64,000 bases of DNA from Marinilabiliaceae bacterium JC040 (GTDB lineage Bacteria > Bacteroidota > Bacteroidia > Bacteroidales > Marinifilaceae): positions 62,147 to 126,146 of the forward strand of contig SNAP01000007.1 of NCBI GenBank assembly GCA_022496785.1, read 5' to 3'. A program made the position numbers and the translations under genes. The notes under the pieces were generated by a model that saw only the letters and a program-made list of their open reading frames with translations, did not search any database and was not told the origin of the DNA. Within the stretch, counting starts at the first letter, position 1. Each line of letters begins with the position of its first letter. This document shows positions 1 to 8,902 of the stretch, piece after piece.

Positions 1-88
1 ATAAAAGACCTATCACAAATATTCTATATATGTTTCTTAACATTTTATTAATCTATTAAAATTATATTCCTGTATAAAAAGAATACTA

Positions 89-481
89 CTACTTAGTGTG
101 TTTAAATTTTGTACGTTCTTTAAATATCTTTAAGATACTTGCCTTATTAGAAGATGTTAAACCATCAACTAATTTATAACATACATTACAAGATTGTACT
201 TCTTTAGCTTCATTAGTACTTAAAACAATTACTAATTCCGTAAAAACAACTTTATTGTTTTTTGGTGATTTTGCTTTTAAAACAACACTATTTCCATTTC
301 CTTCTTGAACTACAGAAGTAAAACTATTCTCTAAATCAACCTTAATAACACCAACACTACTTGTCAATTCAGGTAAATTAAAAACCTTATCCCCAACTTT
401 TTTTACAGATGATACTTCATCTTCACTACATGAAGCAAATAATAAAGTAGCAAGGAATAATATTGTAAATATCTTTTTCAT
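89..481 (-). CDS. small secreted lipoprotein, unknown function
   Basis: A 130-residue protein with a lipoprotein signal: a short basic start, a hydrophobic stretch and the lipobox LLFASC, giving acylation at about Cys18. The mature part looks beta-rich and carries a CNVC pair near residue 99. I do not recognise a family. It lies 8 bases downstream of the papain-like protease gene on the same strand, so the two are almost certainly co-transcribed. That position would suit a partner or inhibitor of the protease, but no inhibitor motif (for example the chagasin NPTTG loop) is visible. The first 88 bases of the window, downstream of this gene, hold nothing recognisable. Confidence 0.8.
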   Translation of the reverse strand: MKKIFTILFLATLLFASCSEDEVSSVKKVGDKVFNLPELTSSVGVIKVDLENSFTSVVQEGNGNSVVLKAKSPKNNKVVFTELVIVLSTNEAKEVQSCNVCYKLVDGLTSSNKASILKIFKERTKFKHTK

Positions 482-489
482 TTTTATTC

Positions 490-2265
490 TTATTTAAATT
501 CTATAGTTTTAGTATAAACTTGATTATCTGTAAAGATTCTTACAGTGTAAACACCTTTCAAACCTGCAATAGAAGAAGTTAGATTTGTCCATCCTGCTCT
601 CATTTCTTTATTAATAAAGAAGTTTTCGGCTGGCTTTACAATATTTCCTTTTGCATCTATTATATCAGCAGAAAGTAAGACATCTATTCTTAAATTACAA
701 AAGATATTTACATTTGCCCCATCTTGAGTAATCGAAAATTGTCCTCCATTTAAATCTTTAGTAGGATCATTAGAAACTTTTGATTTATCGTAGATAATTT
801 TAGTTATACTTGTAGTATATAATTTATAATCTTTTGTTACACCAAAACGAGTATAAGTTTCACCAGAAAAAGCACTATCTTTTTCAATATCTATTAAAAG
901 AGCATTTTCTAATTTACTAGTTCCAAAAAGTTTTCCCATTTTTCTAGGGTAAGTTGAAACAAAGAATGCAACTTTTCCATTACCAGGAAGACCTTTTGCA
1001 TATTGTGTTAAATCAATACCAAATTCAAGAGAAGAAGCTTGTTTATCTTTAGTAGCAGAAGTACCCTGCATAGAGAAATCTCCCCCTGCATAATTCATAG
1101 GATAAAAAATTTGCTCTGTAGCTGGATCAGCTTGGTCCGCTTTTATATCGCTTGAATAACCTACTTTAAAAGATAAATCATTTCTTGAATCACTACTAAC
1201 TTTCATATAAAAAGCCAATTTAGGTTCTGACTTCTCAACATTAATTACGTAACATTCTTTACCACCGTTTCCAGTACCACCTTTACCTTGTTTCATTGTA
1301 GTAAAAGTCTTATAAGGAGCGTAGAAAAATCCTTCATCTCCCCAAGTTTTACCCCAAGAATTCACACAAATAAAAGCTCCTAACTCATCAGCGTCTTTTG
1401 CATTATTACCATTATAATCATGCCAAACAGTATCATCATAACCAACGATAGTCATAGAGTGCATTCCTGAAGTACCAAAAGCTGGAATAAAATAAGTAAT
1501 TCCTGTTTCTGAAGGACCATTATAAGGAGTTGGGTCAAAAGGGTGAGCATAAGCAGAAAACTGAATAAAACCACCACCTGGTAAACCATCGCCTCCATGA
1601 TCAACTAAAAATCTTTTCATAGCAATTAAATCAGCAGCTACAGAAGAATCAAAATATTTAGCATCTTTCAATTTATAATTAAAACCAGCTTTATATTTAT
1701 TAAAACCACTAGGCCATAATAATGCTTTCTTAATATGTGCAGGATCATCACTTGCGTAAGGGCCGTATTCATCAGTAATAGCACTAAAAGTTAATGGAAT
1801 AGCTCCCATTGCTTTAAGCATATTGTGAACGTCCCAAGTCATAGTACCTTTTTCTTCCCCTTTATTAAGAAAATTCCATGAAGCTATATAATCATAGATA
1901 TTTTCTCTAAGTTTACCATCTCTATCGTATTTTCTATTTACCTCGTATGCAAAAATGTAGTGTACATTTGAAGCACATCCGCAAGAACCAGAAAATTGGT
2001 TAATAACTGGAGGCATAAATTTAGAAGTAGCATTATTAATAAATTTTGGTAATGCCACATCACCACATCTTTGTTTACCGTTTATAGTCTCTACAAGACC
2101 AATATAGGCATGAGGAATCTTTGCTTTTGCTTTTTCAGCTTTTGCTCTATTTGAATCATTAATTTCAATAAGACCAAAACGGTTGCCTTTATCATTAGCA
2201 TTTTGAGCCACCAATTGCAAAATGGCACCAAAACATAAAAGCGTTAATAATAGTCGTTTGTTCAT
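490..2265 (-). CDS. secreted papain-family (C1A) cysteine protease
   Basis: The start is set at the ATG at 2265, whose product opens with a clear signal peptide ending LQLVAQ. An in-frame codon 24 residues upstream would bury that signal, so I rejected it. The 591-residue product has the C1 peptidase triad: a Gln-Cys region (INQFSGSCGCASN, Cys95/Cys97), a His in GMHSMTIVGYDD and an Asn in CVNSWGKTWGDEGF. The nucleophile region is unusual, with GSCGC in place of the usual GSCGSCW. About 230 residues follow the catalytic domain and may be a beta-sandwich or sorting region. The enzyme should be exported to the periplasm or beyond. It heads a two-gene unit with the small lipoprotein. Confidence 0.85.
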   Translation of the reverse strand: MNKRLLLTLLCFGAILQLVAQNANDKGNRFGLIEINDSNRAKAEKAKAKIPHAYIGLVETINGKQRCGDVALPKFINNATSKFMPPVINQFSGSCGCASNVHYIFAYEVNRKYDRDGKLRENIYDYIASWNFLNKGEEKGTMTWDVHNMLKAMGAIPLTFSAITDEYGPYASDDPAHIKKALLWPSGFNKYKAGFNYKLKDAKYFDSSVAADLIAMKRFLVDHGGDGLPGGGFIQFSAYAHPFDPTPYNGPSETGITYFIPAFGTSGMHSMTIVGYDDTVWHDYNGNNAKDADELGAFICVNSWGKTWGDEGFFYAPYKTFTTMKQGKGGTGNGGKECYVINVEKSEPKLAFYMKVSSDSRNDLSFKVGYSSDIKADQADPATEQIFYPMNYAGGDFSMQGTSATKDKQASSLEFGIDLTQYAKGLPGNGKVAFFVSTYPRKMGKLFGTSKLENALLIDIEKDSAFSGETYTRFGVTKDYKLYTTSITKIIYDKSKVSNDPTKDLNGGQFSITQDGANVNIFCNLRIDVLLSADIIDAKGNIVKPAENFFINKEMRAGWTNLTSSIAGLKGVYTVRIFTDNQVYTKTIEFK

Positions 2266-2400
2266 TTTATAATTATTTGAATTAAACATTAGTTTATATA
2301 ACAGGACGAATTTACTACTATTACGCATTAGTTGCAATTATTTTTTAACATTTATTAATACTTGGTAGCAGATTTTACTTATTATTAGTATAAAATATCG

Positions 2401-2408
2401 TATATTTG
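2401..2408 (+). promoter_or_regulatory. Bacteroidota -7 promoter element
   Basis: TATATTTG matches TAnnTTTG exactly and lies 38 bases before the ATG of the hexapeptide-repeat protein at 2447. A clear -33 TTTG is not seen. Confidence 0.5.
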
Positions 2409-2446
2409 AAGGTTAACTATCGAAACAACGAAAAAAAAAGAATGTT

Positions 2447-2974
2447 ATGGCAATAATTAAAACATTACAAGGAAATACTCCTAAATATGGGAAAAACTGT
2501 TTCTTTGCCGATAATTCATGTGTTATAGGTCAAGTAGAAATGGGAGACGACTGTAGTATATGGTTTGGAGCTGTACTTAGAGGGGATGTTCATTATATTA
2601 AATTAGGTAATAAAGTAAATGTTCAAGACAATGCAACAATACATGCTACCTATAAAAAACACCCTACAAATATAGGTAATAATGTATCAATAGCTCACAA
2701 TGCTGTAGTTCACGGATGCACTATAAACGATAATGTCCTAATTGGAATGGGCGCTGTTGTACTTGATGGAGCTGTTGTAGAAAGCAATGTTATTATTGCT
2801 GCAGGAGCTGTTGTAACAAAAAATTCTCTATTAACATCTGGAGGAGTTTATGCAGGTACACCTGCTAAACGAATAAAAGATGTAGGTCCTGAACTTCTTG
2901 AAGGAGAAATTCATCGAATCACTAACTCTTATGCTATGTATGCTTCATGGTATGATGATAGTGAAAATATTTAA
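2447..2974 (+). CDS. gamma-carbonic-anhydrase-like hexapeptide-repeat protein
   Basis: A 175-residue protein of the left-handed beta-helix, YrdA/PaaY/CA-gamma type. Repeating hexapeptide turns run from about residue 20 to 145. The putative zinc ligands are in the DNATIHAT and IAHNAVVHG segments, where the family has its three histidines. The conserved VLRGDV and AGTPAKRIKDV stretches fit this family. The protein is cytoplasmic and has no signal. Family members are often annotated as transferases, and many show weak or no carbonic anhydrase activity, so the reaction is uncertain. It is a single-gene unit, with a TAnnTTTG promoter upstream and a strong terminator just after the stop. Confidence 0.85.
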   Translation: MAIIKTLQGNTPKYGKNCFFADNSCVIGQVEMGDDCSIWFGAVLRGDVHYIKLGNKVNVQDNATIHATYKKHPTNIGNNVSIAHNAVVHGCTINDNVLIGMGAVVLDGAVVESNVIIAAGAVVTKNSLLTSGGVYAGTPAKRIKDVGPELLEGEIHRITNSYAMYASWYDDSENI

Positions 2975-2980
2975 ACAATA

Positions 2981-3016
2981 AAAACGTAGTCTATAATTCA
3001 AAGACTACGTTTTTTT
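2981..3016. terminator. bidirectional rho-independent terminator
   Basis: A perfect 12-bp stem (2981-2992 with 3002-3013) has a 9-base loop. A T run follows on the plus strand and an A run flanks the other side. It sits between convergent genes and probably serves both. Confidence 0.85.
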
Positions 3017-3046
3017 ATAAAATTTAAGTATTAAATAAGTTAAATC

Positions 3047-4108
3047 TTAATAAAAGATAGAACTTCCTAGTTTTACTTTTTGGGCATTTATAGCTCCATC
3101 TTTAATATTATCACCATACACTACAAAAGCTACTATATCACAATTTTCTTTTTTATAAGAACTTATATCTATTGTAAACGATTTAGTATATGTTTTTGCT
3201 TCCTTTGGAAATTCTTCTGGGATAAGATCACCCATAAAATTTGTTGCTACTTTTCTTAGAACGTGATTATGCTCAAAAGATTCAATTTTTCTAGGTAATG
3301 AAAAGAATTTTGATGTCTTGAAATCCTCATTATTGGATAAATAATTAGCTTGACTTCCCATTAATTTATTTTCAAGTAGCATTACAACAAGCTTTAAAGG
3401 TCTGTCAAAACTATTAGAAAATCTTAATTTAAGATCAACTTTAGCTTCAGTTCCACTAACTTTAGTTTTTAAACCTAAAGATACTTCAGATTTATCCTTA
3501 ATTTTCTTTATTGGATTATCATAAATACTATAACCTTTCCCTTTTTCATATTTAAAATTAGTTCTATTAAAGAAAACAGAAGGAACTCCTCCTACTGTTG
3601 AAACAAAAGATGTAGCTTCTTTACATGAAAGACCGTCATTTGCATGAACAGCAATTGCAAAGAAATTTTCATTTTCTGAATATTTCTCTAATGGTTCCAT
3701 TACATATGGACACCATCCACACCAAGTTGCAGTTACGTCCTCAATAAACACTTTATGAACAAATACATTTTCATCAACATATTCTATTGTAATAGTAGAG
3801 GATTTACTTGTTTTATATTTTGCATAAACCAAAAAATCTCCTTTCACATCCGACGTATAAGTATTTCCTGTAATTTCTTTATCATTTACAAAAAACTTTG
3901 ACTCAGAAGTAATATCATTACCCGAAGCATCTTTAACTGTAAAAGTAGCAACTTTACTTTCTGCAATATATAAAATAGCCTTATCAACAGTCAATTTTAT
4001 ACTTCCAGAATCTTTCTCTTTTTCTTCATTATCCCCCACACCACTAGAGCAAGAGGCAAAGATTGCTATTGAGAATAATATTCCCAATATTAGTTTCATT
4101 TTTTTCAT
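3047..4108 (-). CDS. Omp28-like thioredoxin-fold lipoprotein
   Basis: A 353-residue lipoprotein (lipobox FASC, acylated Cys20). An N-terminal Ig-like domain spans about residues 35-110. A thioredoxin-like domain follows, with the active site TWCGWCPY (Cys130/Cys133) and a cis-Pro region GGVPSVFFNR. The C-terminal beta domain, with RPLKLVVMLLENK and HNHVLRK, resembles Porphyromonas Omp28. It is the last gene of a minus-strand operon, 26 bases after its paralogue at 4135. The likely role is a surface or periplasmic thiol-disulfide protein; its substrate is unknown. Confidence 0.8.
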   Translation of the reverse strand: MKKMKLILGILFSIAIFASCSSGVGDNEEKEKDSGSIKLTVDKAILYIAESKVATFTVKDASGNDITSESKFFVNDKEITGNTYTSDVKGDFLVYAKYKTSKSSTITIEYVDENVFVHKVFIEDVTATWCGWCPYVMEPLEKYSENENFFAIAVHANDGLSCKEATSFVSTVGGVPSVFFNRTNFKYEKGKGYSIYDNPIKKIKDKSEVSLGLKTKVSGTEAKVDLKLRFSNSFDRPLKLVVMLLENKLMGSQANYLSNNEDFKTSKFFSLPRKIESFEHNHVLRKVATNFMGDLIPEEFPKEAKTYTKSFTIDISSYKKENCDIVAFVVYGDNIKDGAINAQKVKLGSSIFY

Positions 4109-4134
4109 ACGATTTGATTTAATTTTATATTATT

Positions 4135-4986
4135 TTAATAAGATATTGTTTCTCCCAATTTTACTCTTTGTGCATTCACAGCTCCATTCTTCAAATCATC
4201 TCCATAAATTACAAAAGCTACAAGTTCACAATTTTCCACTTTATAATCTTCTACTGAAACCTTAAAGTTTTTTCTAACTAACCTTCCTTTTTTAGTAAGA
4301 TCACTGCTTATTGTTTCGCCTAATATATTTGTAAGATTCTTTCTTAAAACATGCATATGAGAATAATTCTTAATATCATTCGGCATATCGTAATACTTAC
4401 TATCCTTATAGAATACATTATTAGAATAATCGTTTTGTTGTCGTCCAATAACTTTATTTTCTAGAAGCAATACAACTAATTTTAAAGGTCTTTCATACGA
4501 TTCTGCAAAAGCTAATTCCACATCCACATTTGCAGTACTACCTTCTACTTTAGTCTTTAATGAGATTCCTAAACTTACTTCATCAGAAGTATCTTTACTA
4601 GGATCTTCACACATCCACTCCTTACCTTCACATCTATTAAAAATGATTGTAGGAAGTCCATCAATTGAAAAATCTTTGTATAAATTCTTACCAGCATCAA
4701 CTTCTAAGTTATCATTCTGATAAAGAGAAATAGGAATGAAATTATCATTCTTAGAATATTTCTCAATATACTCTATAGCTCTAAGACTCACTCCACACAT
4801 TGTAGAAGTATAAAATTCAACAATCACTTTGTGTTGAATATCTTCAGATCTGATAACAGTTGTTTTATTATCATCCTTTGGATCATTATTCTTCTCATCT
4901 TCTTTTACAGAATTACTTGTTCCTTTTGAACATGAAACAATAGCTATTAGACTTATAAAGCCTAATACATACAATAGTTTTTTCAT
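4135..4986 (-). CDS. Omp28-like lipoprotein with degenerate CxxC
   Basis: A 283-residue paralogue of the gene at 3047. They share the C-terminal half, including RPLKLVVLLLENKVIG, HVLRK and the ending VNAQRVKLG. The signal peptide ends in the lipobox AIVSC (Cys19). The N-terminal Ig-like domain of the paralogue is missing and replaced by a short acidic, Asn/Asp-rich linker. At the thioredoxin site the sequence is TMCGVS, so only the first Cys (Cys64) remains and the resolving Cys is Ser67. It could still act as a monothiol protein or have become purely structural or binding. It lies 31 bases after the DUF6029 gene. Confidence 0.8.
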   Translation of the reverse strand: MKKLLYVLGFISLIAIVSCSKGTSNSVKEDEKNNDPKDDNKTTVIRSEDIQHKVIVEFYTSTMCGVSLRAIEYIEKYSKNDNFIPISLYQNDNLEVDAGKNLYKDFSIDGLPTIIFNRCEGKEWMCEDPSKDTSDEVSLGISLKTKVEGSTANVDVELAFAESYERPLKLVVLLLENKVIGRQQNDYSNNVFYKDSKYYDMPNDIKNYSHMHVLRKNLTNILGETISSDLTKKGRLVRKNFKVSVEDYKVENCELVAFVIYGDDLKNGAVNAQRVKLGETISY

Positions 4987-5017
4987 TTTATTATTAGTTT
5001 AGTTTATTATGCCATAT

Positions 5018-6607
5018 TTAGAATCGAGTAGAAATACTCAAACTAAAAGCATTCATAGATGGAATCATTCTACAAACACCTCCTACACAAGTAATTCCTC
5101 CTCTTTGTCTTCCATAGCTAGCTATCAATTTTGTTGCTCCATGAGAATAAGTTGCTCCAGCAGAATAATAATGAATTTTAGAATTTTCATTACCATAATT
5201 ATAATCATCACCCACATAAAAAGAGAAACGAGGAGCGAAAGACAATTCTACTAAAGCAGCCATCCACGAACGCATATCGTTATCAGCATATAGATGTTGT
5301 AGTTCAACTCGTAGAGATTTTCTTCTTGCCATTTTATAAGTCATATCTAGAATGCAAACCTGAGGTTTCACAATAAACTTCTTAGTATGCTCTAAAACTC
5401 CTTTATTATATTCTTGAAAATGGTAAGTAAAAATTGTTTTAAATTTCTTATTCCATTTCTTAGTCATTTCAAAACTAAAATCTTTATAATAATTAGTACC
5501 ATTAAAAGACAAAAATTCTTGCTTTCCTTTTTTCTCTTCTAAAGCATTTAATATTGAACAATTAAAAGCTAATTGAGTACCATATTTACCACCTAAAAAA
5601 GAATTCCTTTTAAATTTATACATTAAATCGAACTGTGCTCCAATCTCACTATCTGTCTGACTTGCATAAACATAAATATTGCTTAAAGAATAAGAATGTT
5701 GTTTCACTAGTACAGGAATATAGTTAAGAGAAAGATATGGAGGAATTGAATTTCTCTGACTTGAATAAGTCATATGATCAACACATCTAAATATATAATT
5801 AAAAGTTAAACCTTTAAAATAAGAAGAACCATTTACCAAAAGAGCTTTGCCCTTAGGGATGATAATTCTCAAATCTTCATTAAAATCTTTTCCCTTCTCG
5901 ACATATTCGACAGATATATTAGCATTTTCACTTTCAAAATCACATCTTGCAGAATAAGCATCAACAGCAGTAGGAACATTATCTACTGGTCCTGAATAAT
6001 CTTGAAAACGACTTACAAACGATCCTCCAAAAACAATATTATATGAAGATTTCTCAAAAAGCACTTTTTTCAAAGATATATCGAAATCGGCACCTCTTAC
6101 TTTTCCAACACCTCTTTCAAAACCAAAACGATGCTGACCTGCTACACCTTTAAGTCGAACAATATCTTTAAAATTATAAGCAAGTTTTACACCATCTAGA
6201 GAATTATCAATACCTAACTGTCTTTCTTCAAAAGATCTCAATATTAAACCAGAACCAAATTGTTCATAAAAATTACCTACTGTAATAAACAAATCTTTAG
6301 AGTTGAAGGATATATATCTATTAGCAATATCCGACCCCTTATACATATTTCTATCATACCCAATCAAAGCAGGTAAATACGATTCATATCTTAATCCAGC
6401 AGTAAAATTCTTAAAAGTATATTTACATGTAAGATAATTATTACTAGCAAATCTATCATCCAAAGTCTTAATTCCCAATTTATTATCTTTAAAATAATAA
6501 TTAGAATTAGATTCAAAACTTCCACTTAATTGTCCATATTCTTGAGCTGATACTGAAGATATTAGAATAAATAGAAGTCCTATACTAAGTAAAAATCTAT
6601 TTTTCAT
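5018..6607 (-). CDS. DUF6029-type outer-membrane beta-barrel protein
   Basis: A 529-residue protein with a cleavable signal ending SSVSAQ, followed by alternating amphipathic beta-strands to a terminal aromatic residue (SISTRF). This is the pattern of an outer-membrane barrel. Length and the opening EYGQLSGSFESNSNYYFKDN fit the DUF6029 family of Bacteroidota, whose function is not established. Its start overlaps the end of the TlpA-like gene by 11 bases, which implies translational coupling. The operon suggests that the barrel works with secreted thioredoxin-fold proteins. Confidence 0.75.
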   Translation of the reverse strand: MKNRFLLSIGLLFILISSVSAQEYGQLSGSFESNSNYYFKDNKLGIKTLDDRFASNNYLTCKYTFKNFTAGLRYESYLPALIGYDRNMYKGSDIANRYISFNSKDLFITVGNFYEQFGSGLILRSFEERQLGIDNSLDGVKLAYNFKDIVRLKGVAGQHRFGFERGVGKVRGADFDISLKKVLFEKSSYNIVFGGSFVSRFQDYSGPVDNVPTAVDAYSARCDFESENANISVEYVEKGKDFNEDLRIIIPKGKALLVNGSSYFKGLTFNYIFRCVDHMTYSSQRNSIPPYLSLNYIPVLVKQHSYSLSNIYVYASQTDSEIGAQFDLMYKFKRNSFLGGKYGTQLAFNCSILNALEEKKGKQEFLSFNGTNYYKDFSFEMTKKWNKKFKTIFTYHFQEYNKGVLEHTKKFIVKPQVCILDMTYKMARRKSLRVELQHLYADNDMRSWMAALVELSFAPRFSFYVGDDYNYGNENSKIHYYSAGATYSHGATKLIASYGRQRGGITCVGGVCRMIPSMNAFSLSISTRF

Positions 6608-7100
6608 TTTTCACCTCCAACAACTTTTCATAAACAACATCCTCATCACCAGCAACATATGATGAATGCTCCCAAACTATCTTTCCATTCTTAATTATAA
6701 ACACATGAGGAATTAAATTAATACCTAATGCTCTTTTCAAATTTTGATTATCATCTAAATATATATCATACTGCCAATCTCTACCCTTTACAAAAGATTT
6801 CACTCTTGAAGAGCTTCTTGAATCGTCTATAGAAACAGCAATAAATTTAACTCCTGTTTCCTCCTTCCAATCGTCTAACAGATCAGCAACAGCAGTCAAT
6901 TCTGCAATACATGGTTTACACCAAGTTGCCCAAAAAGAAAGAATAACAATTTTATCTTTTTTAACAACTTCTTTTATATCAACAGTCTCACCATTGAATT
7001 TCTTTAATCTTACACTTGGAACACTTTTTTGAGCAAACAAAAAAGAACTCATCATAATTAATAAACCTACAATTATTAGTTTTTTCATAATTTCTTTCAT
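6597..7100 (-). CDS. TlpA/ResA-like periplasmic thioredoxin
   Basis: A 167-residue exported protein, with a signal ending SFLFAQ, and one thioredoxin domain. The active site is WATWCKPC (Cys61/Cys64) and the cis-Pro loop is LIPHVFII. The AhpC/TSA-Redoxin type of insertion typical of TlpA/ResA is visible. The function is likely reduction of periplasmic disulfides. It is the first gene of the operon TlpA, DUF6029 barrel and two Omp28-like lipoproteins. The ATG at 7100 and an in-frame ATG four codons later (7088) are both possible starts, and either leaves the signal intact. Confidence 0.88.
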   Translation of the reverse strand: MKEIMKKLIIVGLLIMMSSFLFAQKSVPSVRLKKFNGETVDIKEVVKKDKIVILSFWATWCKPCIAELTAVADLLDDWKEETGVKFIAVSIDDSRSSSRVKSFVKGRDWQYDIYLDDNQNLKRALGINLIPHVFIIKNGKIVWEHSSYVAGDEDVVYEKLLEVKNEK

Positions 7101-7303
7101 TTAAGTAGACAAAATTAACAATATTTCTTATTAATTATACAAAGACTAACTTTATGTTACAATTAGATTAAGTATTTTAACTTTTCTTTACATTAAAATT
7201 TAGATAAATTAACAGTTTTTTAACATCTCATTTGTAAAAACTACAAAATATGTATTAGCCTTAATAAAATGATGAAAAAATAACATCCAATAACTTTTAA
7301 TTG

Positions 7304-7335
7304 TTTGCAATCGATAAAATTATAATGTACTTTTA
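7304..7335 (+). promoter_or_regulatory. promoter and start context of pepD
   Basis: A -33 TTTG (7304-7307) lies 20 bases before TACTTTTA (7328-7335), one base from TAnnTTTG. Transcription would begin near 7341, which excludes the in-frame ATG at 7336. A GGAGGT Shine-Dalgarno (7371-7376) lies 7 bases before the chosen ATG at 7384. Confidence 0.55.
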
Positions 7336-7383
7336 ATGCAAAGTTTAAATTATCAAAGTAAAAATAAAGCGGAGGTAAATATT

Positions 7384-8847
7384 ATGAGCGAAGAAATAAA
7401 AAATCTAGAACCAAAAGAAGTTTGGGAAAACTTCTATCTATTAACACAGTGTCCACGTCCTTCAAACCACGAAGAGAAGGCAAGAGAAGCAGTAATGAAC
7501 TGGGCAAAAGAACGTAATTTCGATGCTGAAATAGATGAAACAGGAAACATTATAATTAGAAAAGCAGCTACTCCAGGAATGGAAGACAGAATGGGTTGTA
7601 TTTTACAAGGTCACTTAGACATGGTTCCACAAAAGAACAATGATACAGTACACGACTTTGAAAAAGATCCTATTGATGCATACGTAGAAGGAGAATGGGT
7701 TACTGCAAGAGGAACAACTCTTGGAGCTGACAACGGTATGGGTGTAGCAGCAGGAATGGCTTTACTAGAATCAACAGATATACCTCACGGACCTATTGAA
7801 GTACTTATTACAGCAACAGAAGAAACTGGAATGGATGGAGCAGAAAATCTAAAACCAGGTGTTCTTAAAGGAGATATCTTATTAAATCTTGATTCTGAAA
7901 CAGAAGGAGAATTATATGTAGGATGTGCAGGAGGTATTGATGGTAACTTCACTTTCAACTACAAAAATGTTGATGTTCCTGCAGGAGTAAAAGCATGTAA
8001 TGTAGAGATTAAAGGTCTTAAAGGTGGTCACTCAGGAATGGATATTATTTTAGGAAGAGGAAACTCTAACAAACTATTATTCCGTTTCATTAAAAAAGCA
8101 TATAGAGAATTAGGTGCTAGATTAGTATCTGTTAATGGTGGTTCTCTTAGAAATGCTATTCCTCGTGAGTCTATGGCAACAGTTGTTGTACCAGAAGCTA
8201 ATGTAGAAGCATTTGTAGCATTAAAAGAAGAATTTGAAGCAATCTTCAAAAGTGAATTTAAAGCTGTTGAACCAGATTTAGAATTTAAACTTGAAGCATG
8301 CGACACTCCATCTCAAATGATTGAAGAAAAAGTTCAATTAAACCTTATCAATGCAGTATTAGCTTGTCCTAATGGTGTAATGAGAATGAGTGATGCTATG
8401 GAAGGACTTGTTGAAACTTCAAACAACCTTGCATTTGTAGAAAGCAAAGATGGTGTTATCACTATTAGCTGTCTACTTCGTTCTGCTGTAGATTCTGCAA
8501 AACTTGCTCTTGTAGAAGTTATGACTTCTGTATTCGAAATGGCACAAGCAGATACTATCGATTTCACAGGAGAATATCCAGGATGGCAACCAAATATGGA
8601 ATCACCTATCCTTAAAACAATGCAAGAAACTTACAATAAAATGTTTGGTTCTGTACCTGAAATTAAAGCAATTCACGCTGGTTTAGAGTGCGGTCTTCTA
8701 GGTCATACTTACCCTAACTGGGATATGATTTCTTTCGGACCAACAATCCAATCTCCTCACTCACCAGACGAAAGAGTAAATATTGCATCTGTAGGTAAAT
8801 TCTGGGATTTCTTTAAAGAAACTCTTAAGAACGTTCCTACTAAATAA
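7384..8847 (+). CDS. pepD: aminoacyl-histidine dipeptidase (M20C)
   Basis: A 487-residue cytosolic metallopeptidase that cleaves dipeptides such as Xaa-His (carnosinase-like). The M20 metal sites are visible in order: GHLDMVP, LGADNGMG, TATEETGMDGAENL and, near the end, HAGLECGLLG. The lid/dimerisation domain lies in the middle, around KGGHSGMDI. I chose the ATG at 7384 because it has a rare good Shine-Dalgarno, and because the inferred transcript starts after the alternative ATG at 7336. The length is normal for PepD. It is a single-gene transcript closed by a strong terminator. Confidence 0.92.
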   Translation: MSEEIKNLEPKEVWENFYLLTQCPRPSNHEEKAREAVMNWAKERNFDAEIDETGNIIIRKAATPGMEDRMGCILQGHLDMVPQKNNDTVHDFEKDPIDAYVEGEWVTARGTTLGADNGMGVAAGMALLESTDIPHGPIEVLITATEETGMDGAENLKPGVLKGDILLNLDSETEGELYVGCAGGIDGNFTFNYKNVDVPAGVKACNVEIKGLKGGHSGMDIILGRGNSNKLLFRFIKKAYRELGARLVSVNGGSLRNAIPRESMATVVVPEANVEAFVALKEEFEAIFKSEFKAVEPDLEFKLEACDTPSQMIEEKVQLNLINAVLACPNGVMRMSDAMEGLVETSNNLAFVESKDGVITISCLLRSAVDSAKLALVEVMTSVFEMAQADTIDFTGEYPGWQPNMESPILKTMQETYNKMFGSVPEIKAIHAGLECGLLGHTYPNWDMISFGPTIQSPHSPDERVNIASVGKFWDFFKETLKNVPTK

Positions 8848-8865
8848 TATATGTTCTAAATATCC

Positions 8866-8891
8866 AAAAGGGGAGCTTTTGCTCCCCTTTT
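8866..8891 (+). terminator. rho-independent terminator of pepD
   Basis: An 11-bp stem with core GGGGAGC/GCTCCCC has a TTTT loop and a T run. It also has flanking A residues and may work for the convergent gene. Confidence 0.88.
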
Positions 8892-8902
8892 TTATTTTGA
8901 TT

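Noticed and set aside
5009-5254. Plus-strand 81-codon frame at the end of the DUF6029 gene
   Set aside because: Ser/Ile-rich antisense frame overlapping barrel strands; no family and no promoter.
7336-7383. Upstream in-frame ATG for pepD
   Set aside because: The promoter places the transcript start after it, and the Shine-Dalgarno belongs to the ATG at 7384.
8028-8567. Open frames on the minus strand inside pepD
   Set aside because: They are mirror frames of a well-supported gene. Their composition is unlike a protein and they have no start context.
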